A stretch of 6,482 nucleotides of DNA from an uncultured Agathobaculum sp. GTDB lineage: Bacteria > Bacillota > Clostridia > Oscillospirales > Butyricicoccaceae. The stretch is taken from positions 1 through 6,482 of the forward strand of contig CALWEB010000045.1 in NCBI GenBank assembly GCA_944376955.1. Reading direction: 5' to 3'. The translations under genes were made by a program, and so were the position numbers. Below the pieces are notes generated by a model. That model saw nothing but the letters and a program-made list of their open reading frames with translations. It did not search any database and was not told the origin of the DNA. Shown one piece after another: positions 1 to 5,264 of the stretch; position 1 is the first letter of the stretch, and each line of letters begins with the position of its first letter.

Positions 1-353
1 CACTTGTGGACGGCGCGCCGCAGTTTGCGGTTGGCAGATGCACGGATGTGCTGGAAAACTGCGCAAAACAGCAGGCGGCGCTCATGTTGCTCAAGACCAT
101 GTCCCCCGCGCTGATTGCCTTTGACGAGATCACCGCGCCGGAGGATGTGGAAGCGGTTTCGCTGTGTGCGCACTGCGGCACGGCGGTGCTGGCGAGCGCA
201 CATGCGGCGGATGTGGACGATCTGTGCCGCCGCCCGCTGTACCGCAAACTGCTTGGCCTGCGCGTATTCGAGCGGGCGGTGGTGATCACACGGGAAAACG
301 GAAAACGGTGTTACCGGATGGAGGAACTGGAGGGAAAACCATGCTCAAACTGA
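1..353 (+). CDS. spoIIIAA: Stage III sporulation protein AA, C-terminal part (5' truncated by window edge)
   Basis: This is the C-terminal part of the SpoIIIAA ATPase, a relative of type II/IV secretion ATPases thought to power the mother-cell SpoIIIA channel. The reading frame is open to the window edge (first full codon at base 3), so the N-terminus and the Walker A motif lie outside. What is visible is the family segment PQFAVGRCTDVLENC, then SPALIAFDEI, whose hydrophobic run ending in Asp-Glu (bases 111-128) is the Walker B motif. The segment LASAHAADVDDLCRRP follows and resembles the family's TVHG..EEL..RP region, and after it VFERAVVITRENG. It ends at TGA 351-353 and overlaps the start of spoIIIAB by 13 bases, as expected for coupled translation. 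The GTG at base 6 is internal and is not a real start. Identification rests on these motifs and on the seven spoIIIA genes that follow in canonical order. Confidence 0.93.
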   Translation, partial: LVDGAPQFAVGRCTDVLENCAKQQAALMLLKTMSPALIAFDEITAPEDVEAVSLCAHCGTAVLASAHAADVDDLCRRPLYRKLLGLRVFERAVVITRENGKRCYRMEELEGKPCSN

Positions 354-859
354 TGGGGTCGGTCATGATATTCGGCGCGTGCGCGGCTTTGGGCTTGTCC
401 GCACGGCAAGGCTTGCGGCGGCGTGTGGCCGCAGCGGATGCGATGCTGCTGGCGCTGCAACTGATGGGCGGTGAAATTTCCAGCCGCCGCACCCCGGTGC
501 CCGAGATCGTCGGGCAGTTGGCGGAAAGCGAGAACCCAGCCATCCGCACGCTGTTTGGCAACCTGCGGCGACGCCTGCGCGAGGAAAACGGTCTTTCTCT
601 GGGCTATCAGTGGCGCGCGACCCTGCGGGACTGCCGCGATCAAATCGGGCTGGGGCAGGCCGAGTGCCAGATCCTGTGCGAGGCGGCGGCGTGGCTTGGC
701 CGGTATGATGCTGCCGAGCAGGTCGCGGGGCTGGAACAGATCGCGCGGCGGCTGGCGGCGGCGCGCGATGCCGCGGCGGGAGAACTGCAAAACAAGGGCA
801 ACCTGTACCGCACCTGCGGCATTGCGCTGGGGATCTTGGTGGTGCTGGTGCTGATCTGA
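341..859 (+). CDS. spoIIIAB: Stage III sporulation protein AB
   Basis: SpoIIIAB is a mother-cell membrane protein of the SpoIIIA complex whose soluble domain resembles the GspF/PilC family of secretion platform proteins. The predicted product has 172 residues, close to the usual ~170. It has a hydrophobic N-terminal segment (about residues 5-20), a helical, Arg/Ala-rich middle containing LMGGEISSRRTPVPE (41-55), and a C-terminal membrane helix (about 158-172) ending almost at the last residue. I chose ATG 341 because GGAGGG at 329-334 lies six bases upstream and because it gives the normal N-terminus; the frame is open further upstream only within spoIIIAA. It overlaps spoIIIAA by 13 bases and ends 14 bases before spoIIIAC. 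By family knowledge it probably partners the AA ATPase, as GspF-type proteins do with theirs. Confidence 0.93.
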   Translation: MLKLMGSVMIFGACAALGLSARQGLRRRVAAADAMLLALQLMGGEISSRRTPVPEIVGQLAESENPAIRTLFGNLRRRLREENGLSLGYQWRATLRDCRDQIGLGQAECQILCEAAAWLGRYDAAEQVAGLEQIARRLAAARDAAAGELQNKGNLYRTCGIALGILVVLVLI

Positions 860-873
860 GGACGGAGGAACCT

Positions 874-1068
874 ATGGACGTTGATCTGATTTTCCGTATT
901 GCAGCGGTCGGCATCCTCGTGGCGGTGTTGGGCCAGCTGCTGACGCGGTCGGGACGGGAAGAACAGGCGCTGATGACCACGCTGGCGGGGCTGATCGTCG
1001 TGCTGATGCTGATCGTGCAGGAGATCAGCCAGCTGTTTTCGATGATGAAAAGCGTGTTCGGGTTTTGA
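874..1068 (+). CDS. spoIIIAC: Stage III sporulation protein AC
   Basis: SpoIIIAC is a very small integral membrane protein of the SpoIIIA complex. The 64-residue product is normal for the family. It has two membrane helices, at about residues 6-23 and 33-51. Between them is a short polar turn, SGREEQA, which matches the family's G(K/R)EE loop. The end, SMMKSVFGF, is also typical. ATG 874 is preceded by GGAGG at 864-868 with five-base spacing, a strong ribosome binding site. Its stop codon TGA 1066-1068 overlaps the TTG start of spoIIIAD. AC and AD are related in sequence and are thought to sit together in the mother-cell membrane of the channel; neither has a known enzymatic activity. Confidence 0.94.
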   Translation: MDVDLIFRIAAVGILVAVLGQLLTRSGREEQALMTTLAGLIVVLMLIVQEISQLFSMMKSVFGF

Positions 1069-1454
1069 ACGGCCTGATTGCAGCCTGCGGGCTGGTGCTG
1101 CTCGTGCTGGTGTTGTCGATGACGCTGAAAAAGGATGCGCCTGCGATTGCGTTCCTGCTGACGCTGACGGCGGGCGTCCTTATCCTGCTGCGGGCGTTCG
1201 ATCTCGTGGGCGGCACGATGCAGCGGTTTTCCGGTCTGCTCGCGCAGGGTGGTATTACACAGAACCTGTATCTGCCGGTGCTGAAAACCGTCGGTGTGGC
1301 GGTTGTGGTGCGCGTGGTGAGCGCGCTGTGCCGGGACAGCGGGCAGTCCGCGCTTGCCGCAAAGCTGGAGATCGTGGGTGCAGTGCTGGCGCTTTCCCTG
1401 TGTTTGCCGCTGCTGGAACAAGTGCTCGAGCTGGTGGCCGACTGGACGATATGA
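1065..1454 (+). CDS. spoIIIAD: Stage III sporulation protein AD (TTG start)
   Basis: SpoIIIAD is a multi-pass membrane component of the SpoIIIA channel and a relative of SpoIIIAC. The 129-residue product is close to the ~133 of B. subtilis. Four hydrophobic segments lie at about residues 4-20, 27-43, 68-87 and 103-123. The family signature CRDSGQSALAAKLE (89-102) precedes the last one, comparable to the D-x-G-Q...A-x-K-x-E motif of homologues. The start is TTG 1065, which overlaps the spoIIIAC stop in the sequence TTGA. No ATG or GTG occurs in frame nearby upstream, and no clear ribosome binding site precedes it, so translation probably depends on coupling to spoIIIAC. The stop, TGA 1452-1454, overlaps an in-frame alternative ATG of spoIIIAE. 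Confidence 0.92.
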   Translation: MNGLIAACGLVLLVLVLSMTLKKDAPAIAFLLTLTAGVLILLRAFDLVGGTMQRFSGLLAQGGITQNLYLPVLKTVGVAVVVRVVSALCRDSGQSALAAKLEIVGAVLALSLCLPLLEQVLELVADWTI

Positions 1455-1468
1455 AAGGAAAAGGACGG

Positions 1469-2560
1469 ATGAAAAAGGTGTTTGCCATGCTGCTGGTACT
1501 GCTCGCGTGCATCACCACAGCGGCTGCGGCGGAAGGGGCGGACGCGCAGGGGGATACACTTCTGGGTGCGGTGCCGGGGGAACAGCGCGCGTATCTGGAT
1601 GGCATCAACCCGGATACGGCGGACGAGCTGGGAACTTCCTTTGCCCGTTTGCTGGAAAACACAGCGGAGGACAGCCACAGCGCGCTGAAGAATGCGCTGG
1701 GCGGACTGGTGCGCGTGGCGGCCATTGTCGTGCTGACGGCGGCGGGGCGCGGATTTTCCGCAGCGGCGGGCGGCGCGGCGGATACGTGGATCGACATGGC
1801 AGGCGCGCTGGGCTGCGCAGCGGTGCTGTTGCAGGATTTTACAGGTGTGCTTGCGCTGTGCCGAGAAACGCTGTCTGAAATCAGCCTGTTTTCCGGCACC
1901 TTGCAGCCGGTATTGGCCACTGTGCTGGCCTCCGGCGGCAATGCCGCCACGGCGACGGCCTTGCAGGTGGCGACGATGGTGGTGTTCGATCTGGTCATCC
2001 GGCTGGTGAATACGCTGCTTGTGCCGGCGGCGTGTGCGTATCTGGCGGTGGTAGCGGTGGACGCGGCAACGGGCAACGGAATGCTGCACGGCATCGCGGA
2101 CGGCATCAAGGGACTGACCTCGGGCGCGCTCAAACTGATTTTGACGGTTTTCACCGCCTATCTGACCATTGCGGGCGGGGTATCGGGCAGCGTGGACCGC
2201 ATGGCGCTGAAAACGGCAAAATTTGCGGTTTCGGGTGCGGTGCCGGTGGTGGGTGGCGTCATTTCGGACGCAACCGAAACCGTGCTTTCGGGGGCGGCGC
2301 TGCTGCGCAGTTCGGTGGGTGTGTTCGGGATGTTGTGTGTGACGGCGATCTGTCTGATCCCGTTTTTGCGTGTTGGTATGAGTTATTTGTGTTATAAGGC
2401 GGGCACAGCGGTGCTGTCGCCGCTGTGTTCGGGCAGCCTGCGGCAGATGCTGGAAGGCGTCAGCACAGGGTTTGGCCTGCTGCTGGGGATGTTGAGTACC
2501 TGCTGCCTGATTTTGTACTTGGAGCTGGTTTATGTGGTTGCGATGGTGAAGCCGATATGA
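1469..2560 (+). CDS. spoIIIAE: Stage III sporulation protein AE
   Basis: SpoIIIAE is the largest polytopic membrane protein of the SpoIIIA complex, made in the mother cell during engulfment. The 363-residue product begins with a signal-peptide-like stretch (MKK, hydrophobic core 5-16, Ala-rich end near residue 21), as family members do. An extracytoplasmic segment follows, then several hydrophobic helices at about 76-93, 112-130, 165-195, 218-240, 283-303 and 331-355. The best-conserved family block is KFAVSGAVPVVGGVISDATE (251-270), followed by TVLSGAALLRSSVGVFG. I chose ATG 1469 because an AAAGGA/AAGGA purine run at 1454-1465 is well placed and the signal peptide then starts cleanly. ATG 1451, which overlaps the spoIIIAD stop as ATGA, would add six residues and cannot be excluded. 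The stop, TGA 2558-2560, overlaps the start of spoIIIAF. Confidence 0.92.
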   Translation: MKKVFAMLLVLLACITTAAAAEGADAQGDTLLGAVPGEQRAYLDGINPDTADELGTSFARLLENTAEDSHSALKNALGGLVRVAAIVVLTAAGRGFSAAAGGAADTWIDMAGALGCAAVLLQDFTGVLALCRETLSEISLFSGTLQPVLATVLASGGNAATATALQVATMVVFDLVIRLVNTLLVPAACAYLAVVAVDAATGNGMLHGIADGIKGLTSGALKLILTVFTAYLTIAGGVSGSVDRMALKTAKFAVSGAVPVVGGVISDATETVLSGAALLRSSVGVFGMLCVTAICLIPFLRVGMSYLCYKAGTAVLSPLCSGSLRQMLEGVSTGFGLLLGMLSTCCLILYLELVYVVAMVKPI

Positions 2561-3039
2561 GCGAATTATTCCATACCATTTTGCTGCGCGTGACATTGGC
2601 GGGCGTGGCGTCCGCGGTGGCGCTGCGCGTGGTCGAAGGCGGTGCGCTGCGCGAGATCGTCAAGCTTGCAGCCGGGCTGCTGATGCTGCTGGCGCTGCTC
2701 CAGCCATTGGCGGGATTGCGCCTGACAGGTTGGGACGGACTGCGGGACGGGGCGTTGTCCGGTGTGGACGTGGATGCAATTCAGGAGCAGAACGCGCAGA
2801 CTGCGATGAGCACGGTAGCGGCCAGCATTGCGGACGCGCTGGAAAGCAGCGCGCAGGCGGCGGGCTTTGACTGCACCGTGCATGTGACGATGGAAAATGA
2901 TGAAAACGGGATTTTGCAGGTCGGCCACGTGACCGTGTACTACCAGAGTGCGGATGCGGCGCGGCTGGAAGAGCTGAAAACGCTGGTGACAGAGGGCTGC
3001 GGTGTGGACGAGGATAGACAGGAGTGGGTGGCGCAATGA
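2557..3039 (+). CDS. spoIIIAF: Stage III sporulation protein AF
   Basis: SpoIIIAF is a membrane-anchored protein of the SpoIIIA channel with a ring-building-type domain facing the space between mother cell and forespore membranes. The 160-residue product is shorter than the ~206 of B. subtilis. Two N-terminal membrane helices (about residues 8-26 and 34-54) are followed by a polar linker and an alpha/beta domain at about 80-150. That domain holds a helix (IQEQNAQTAMSTVAASIADAL) and strands around DCTVHVTM and LQVGHVTVYY. It has two cysteines, 106 and 148, in the presumed extracytoplasmic domain. ATG 2557 overlaps the spoIIIAE stop as ATGA, with GGTGAAG at 2545-2551 as a modest ribosome binding site. 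The stop overlaps the spoIIIAG start in the same way. The identity is firm from position and topology; AF sequences are generally the least conserved in the operon. Confidence 0.9.
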   Translation: MSELFHTILLRVTLAGVASAVALRVVEGGALREIVKLAAGLLMLLALLQPLAGLRLTGWDGLRDGALSGVDVDAIQEQNAQTAMSTVAASIADALESSAQAAGFDCTVHVTMENDENGILQVGHVTVYYQSADAARLEELKTLVTEGCGVDEDRQEWVAQ

Positions 3040-3581
3040 AAGAACAATGGCAGGCGCGGCTGCGTGCCGTGCAGGAAAAGATCGTGCCGCTGGCAGTAAA
3101 ATACCGCGCGGTGCTGATTGTGCTGCTGGCGGGGGTGCTTTTGCTGGCCTCGGGAGGCCGTGGCGCCAAGGAGGAAACGGTGTCGCCGGATGTGTCGGCG
3201 CAGCCGTCGTCGTTTGACCTGACTGCCTTTGAACAAAACCTGTGCGACAAGCTGGCAGCGGTAGACGGCGTGGGGCGGGTGGAGCTGATGCTGTCGCTTG
3301 AGCAGAGCGGGGAAGCCGTGTATGCGGTCAATACCCGCCAGACAACCGGGATGGACAGCAGCGAGAGCTTCGAAAGCGATTTGACGGTGCTCAGCGACGG
3401 CAGCTATGGGGAAAAACCCGTCACGGTCAAAAATCTGCTGCCGACGTTCCGTGGCGCAGTGGTTTTGTGTGACGGCGCGGACGATGCACAGGTGCGGCTG
3501 GCGGTGACGCAGGCGGTCAGCACGGTATGTGGGATCGGCGCGGACAAAGTTACGGTTCTGAAAATGTCCAATGTCTCATAA
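3036..3581 (+). CDS. spoIIIAG: Stage III sporulation protein AG
   Basis: SpoIIIAG forms a large ring in the space between the mother-cell and forespore membranes, using a ring-building motif related to FliF and EscJ/PrgK. The 181-residue product has a short basic cytoplasmic N-terminus, one membrane helix (about 24-40) and a linker. Next comes the first half of the ring-building domain (FEQNLCDKLAAVDGVGRVEL, 65-84). A variable insertion at about 95-130 corresponds to the beta-rich insertion of this protein. The second half is residues 136-176, with RGAVVLCDGADD, a helix AQVRLAVTQAVSTVCGI and a final strand. ATG 3036 overlaps the spoIIIAF stop as ATGA, with AGGAG at 3019-3023 upstream. A GTG at 3024 would add only four residues and is less likely. 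Cysteines 70, 145 and 165 lie outside the membrane. Confidence 0.94.
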   Translation: MKEQWQARLRAVQEKIVPLAVKYRAVLIVLLAGVLLLASGGRGAKEETVSPDVSAQPSSFDLTAFEQNLCDKLAAVDGVGRVELMLSLEQSGEAVYAVNTRQTTGMDSSESFESDLTVLSDGSYGEKPVTVKNLLPTFRGAVVLCDGADDAQVRLAVTQAVSTVCGIGADKVTVLKMSNVS

Positions 3582-3599
3582 AACATAGTAACCAAATAC

Positions 3600-3606
3600 A
3601 GGAGGG
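3600..3606 (+). promoter_or_regulatory. Strong ribosome binding site of spoIIIAH
   Basis: AGGAGGG lies nine bases before ATG 3616 and six before an alternative GTG 3613. spoIIIAH is the only gene of the operon here with a spacer of more than 30 bases before it (3582-3615), and it has the most consensus-like site. It can therefore be translated independently of spoIIIAG, consistent with AH being needed in ring stoichiometry (the latter is inference). Confidence 0.75.
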
Positions 3607-3615
3607 CGAGCAGTG

Positions 3616-4134
3616 ATGAAAAAAATCAAGAAACGCGGCGCGGTATATGGTGTGATTGCGCTGTTGCTTTGTGCGGCGGTTTATCTCAACTGGAGTTATG
3701 TGGATGCGCCGGAGGAACTGCTGGTGGCCGGTCAGACGGATGCGGACACCGCATCGGACACTGCGGCAAGCGGCGAGGGGGAGGATTACTTTGCAACCTC
3801 CCGTTTGACGCGTGAGCAGGCGCGAGATGAGGCGGTCAGCACGCTGCGCGAGTTGAGCGAGAGTGAGGACGCCGATCAGGCGGCAAAAGACGAGGCGGCC
3901 GCGCAGATCTCCGCGCTGGCGGATGATTCCGTGACCGAGGCAAATATCGAAAGCCTGATCCGCGCCAAGGGGTATGCGGATGCCGTCGTGATGATCGGTG
4001 ACAGCGGCGTTAACGTGGTTGTAGCGCCGCCGGATGGTGGCCTGCAAGCAACCGATGTGACCGTCATCAAGGATATTGTGGTCAGTGAGACCGGCATGAC
4101 GGCGGGACAGGTCAAGATTGTGGAAGCGGAGTGA
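3616..4134 (+). CDS. spoIIIAH: Stage III sporulation protein AH
   Basis: SpoIIIAH is the mother-cell protein whose extracytoplasmic domain, homologous to the YscJ/FliF ring family, binds forespore SpoIIQ in B. subtilis to join the two membranes. The 172-residue product has a basic start (MKKIKKRG), one membrane helix (about 9-24) and the family signature YLNWSY (23-28) at the membrane exit. A flexible acidic Asp/Ala/Thr linker (about 38-57) follows. The conserved block YFATSRLTREQARDEAV (58-74) leads into a helix, and the C-terminal alpha/beta domain contains IESLIRAKGYADAVVMIGD and GVNVVVAPP. It is shorter than the B. subtilis protein (218), mainly through a shorter linker. I chose ATG 3616; GTG 3613 immediately before it would add one residue. 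It is the last spoIIIA gene. No terminator is visible between it and the next gene, whose own promoter begins within 30 bases. Confidence 0.94.
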   Translation: MKKIKKRGAVYGVIALLLCAAVYLNWSYVDAPEELLVAGQTDADTASDTAASGEGEDYFATSRLTREQARDEAVSTLRELSESEDADQAAKDEAAAQISALADDSVTEANIESLIRAKGYADAVVMIGDSGVNVVVAPPDGGLQATDVTVIKDIVVSETGMTAGQVKIVEAE

Positions 4135-4156
4135 GTCGCCAGAGCGTATTTTTGCT

Positions 4157-4184
4157 TTGCTTTTTGCCAAAACTGTGCTATAAT
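4157..4184 (+). promoter_or_regulatory. Sigma-A type extended -10 promoter of the yqhY-like gene
   Basis: A perfect TATAAT lies at 4179-4184 and is preceded by TG one base upstream (TGCTATAAT, 4176-4184), an extended -10 element. The -35 region is weak: TTGCTT at 4157-4162, 16 bases away. An extended -10 promoter tolerates this. The element sits in the 74-base gap after spoIIIAH and about 25 bases before the start codon, so the vegetative gene can be expressed independently of the sporulation operon. Confidence 0.75.
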
Positions 4185-4208
4185 CCGTTATAAAGGAGAG
4201 TGAGCACT

Positions 4209-4616
4209 ATGGCGGATCACAAGGAGTATTGGTCAACCGAGAGTGATCAGGGTTCCATCCGTATTTCTGAAGATGTCGTCGCGTCCATTGCGGCGCTTGC
4301 CACTTCGGAAACCGCAGGCGTGAGCGGATTGTATTCCACCCTGACAAGCGATATTGTCAGCTTTTTGAGTAAAAAGAACCTGTCCAAGGGCGTTCGCATT
4401 GAAATTGACGAGGACGGGACGGTCAAGATCGAGATCGGCTTTCTGGCGCTGTTCGGCCATAACATCTGCGAGGTGGCAAAGCAGGTGCAGGAGAATGTGC
4501 GCTCGTCTGTGGAGTCCATGACCGGCCTGAAGGTCACCGAGGTCAATGTACACGTCGGCGGCGTGACCTTTACCCCCGCGCCGGCGGCTGACGAACAGCC
4601 GGCGGAACAGGAATGA
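4209..4616 (+). CDS. yqhY: Asp23/Gls24 family protein, YqhY-like
   Basis: This is a small soluble Asp23/Gls24 family protein (Pfam DUF322 type). The 135-residue length and position directly before nusB match B. subtilis YqhY. Visible family features are the N-terminal block GSIRISEDVVASIAALATSE (15-34), followed by GVSGL, a central beta pair (VRIEIDEDGTVKIEIGFLAL, 62-81), and a helix then strand at 91-118 with VESMTGLKVTEVNVHV. The last 14 residues form a Pro/Ala/Glu tail. The biochemical role is unsettled. Asp23 is linked to the cell envelope in staphylococci, and YqhY has been tied genetically to acetyl-CoA carboxylase in B. subtilis, but no acc genes are adjacent here. I chose ATG 4209 because AAAGGAG at 4192-4198 lies ten bases upstream; GTG 4200 would sit directly on that site. 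A terminator follows the stop, so the gene appears to be transcribed alone or with spoIIIA readthrough. Confidence 0.88.
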   Translation: MADHKEYWSTESDQGSIRISEDVVASIAALATSETAGVSGLYSTLTSDIVSFLSKKNLSKGVRIEIDEDGTVKIEIGFLALFGHNICEVAKQVQENVRSSVESMTGLKVTEVNVHVGGVTFTPAPAADEQPAEQE

Positions 4617-4627
4617 GAAACCGCATG

Positions 4628-4663
4628 AAAACGGCAAGGCGTATCGCCCTGCCGTTTTCTTTT
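4628..4663 (+). terminator. Intrinsic terminator after the yqhY-like gene
   Basis: The arms 4628-4641 and 4645-4658 pair over 14 positions with a single A/C mismatch, closing a three-base loop (TAT). The outer nine pairs are AAAACGGCA with TGCCGTTTT and the inner four GGCG with CGCC. The 3' arm runs into TTTTCTTTT (4655-4663), a good U-tract. It begins 12 bases after the stop codon and separates the yqhY-like gene from the nusB unit. The A-run on the 5' side might give weaker termination on the other strand. Confidence 0.92.
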
Positions 4664-4693
4664 GTCCGGGTGCGCCTTTTCGGGAATACCACC

Positions 4694-4722
4694 TTGCAAC
4701 TTTGGCGAAAATAGGATAAAAT
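4694..4722 (+). promoter_or_regulatory. Sigma-A type promoter of nusB
   Basis: The -35 hexamer TTGCAA (4694-4699) and the -10 hexamer TAAAAT (4717-4722) match consensus at four and five of six positions, with an ideal 17-base spacer. It lies downstream of the terminator and about 35 bases before the nusB start. It would drive nusB, the TsaD-like gene and xseA, which are linked by overlaps. Confidence 0.8.
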
Positions 4723-4757
4723 AAGGCGTAACCGAAAAATGGGAGGAAACTGCCGCC

Positions 4758-5264
4758 GTGAGTGTGATGAGCAGAACAAAAGCAAGGGAAATTGCGCTGC
4801 ACCTGATCTTTGAGATGGGGTTCCAGCAGTTTGAGGACGAGAATTTGGAAGAGCGGCTGGACGAGTCCATCATGGCCTCGATCAGCGGTGATATTGCGCT
4901 GTATGCAGGCAAGCTGTCCGAGGCGCAGACCGAGTACATCCGCGCGGTGGTCAAAGGTGTGGCCGCGCACCAGCAGGAGCTGGACGAGACGATTGCGGCC
5001 TATTCCAAGGGCTGGAAGATCAGCCGTATGTCGCGCATGACTGTGGCGGTATTGCGCCTTGCGATTTATGAAATGCGCTATGTGGAGGATGTACCGGTCG
5101 GCGCGGCCATCAATGAGGCGGTGGAACTGGCCAAGGTATACGATACGGACGAGGCAGCGGCCTTTATCAACGGCGTGCTGGGTTCGGTGGCGCGTGCCGC
5201 GCAGCCAGACACGACTCCCACGGCTGATGCTGCGGCTGCCCCGGTGGAGAATACGGATGCCTGA
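4758..5264 (+). CDS. nusB: Transcription antitermination protein NusB
   Basis: NusB binds NusE (ribosomal protein S10) and boxA RNA in the antitermination complex that supports rRNA transcription. The 168-residue all-helical product shows the family motifs in order: SRTKAREIALHLIFEM (5-20), the W86 segment KGWKISRMSRM, LRLAIYEMRY (99-108), VPVGAAINEAVELAKVY (112-128) and FINGVLGSVAR (136-146). It then extends about 20 residues in a Thr/Ala/Pro-rich, probably disordered tail that core NusB proteins usually lack. The start is GTG 4758, ten bases after GGGAGGA (4741-4747). GTG 4764 and ATG 4767 in the same frame are too distant from this site. The last codons overlap the TsaD-like gene by eight bases. 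It has its own promoter just upstream. Confidence 0.95.
   Translation: MSVMSRTKAREIALHLIFEMGFQQFEDENLEERLDESIMASISGDIALYAGKLSEAQTEYIRAVVKGVAAHQQELDETIAAYSKGWKISRMSRMTVAVLRLAIYEMRYVEDVPVGAAINEAVELAKVYDTDEAAAFINGVLGSVARAAQPDTTPTADAAAAPVENTDA

Noticed and set aside
164..340. Upstream extension of the spoIIIAB frame from ATG 164.
   Set aside because: It is an out-of-frame translation of spoIIIAA; ATG 341 has a good ribosome binding site and gives the normal SpoIIIAB length.
1328..1468. Longer spoIIIAE starting at GTG 1328 or ATG 1451.
   Set aside because: The 1328 start lies inside spoIIIAD and would bury the signal peptide. ATG 1451 is possible, but ATG 1469 has the better ribosome binding site and signal peptide context.
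1025..2596. A 523-codon open frame on the minus strand, with other long minus-strand frames opposite spoIIIAD-AE, yqhY and the TsaD-like gene.
   Set aside because: These lie antisense to firmly identified genes, have Arg/His/Gln/Ala-rich translations with no recognisable family, and are expected by chance in GC-rich coding DNA.
3576..3600. CATAGTAA-like sequence after spoIIIAG, reminiscent of a sporulation sigma -10 element.
   Set aside because: No matching -35 element at suitable spacing was found, and A/T-rich spacers give such matches easily.
4135..4170. Possible terminator after spoIIIAH, because of T-rich stretches (TTTTTGCTTTGCTTTTTG).
   Set aside because: No GC-rich inverted repeat precedes the T-rich run, so an intrinsic terminator is not supported.
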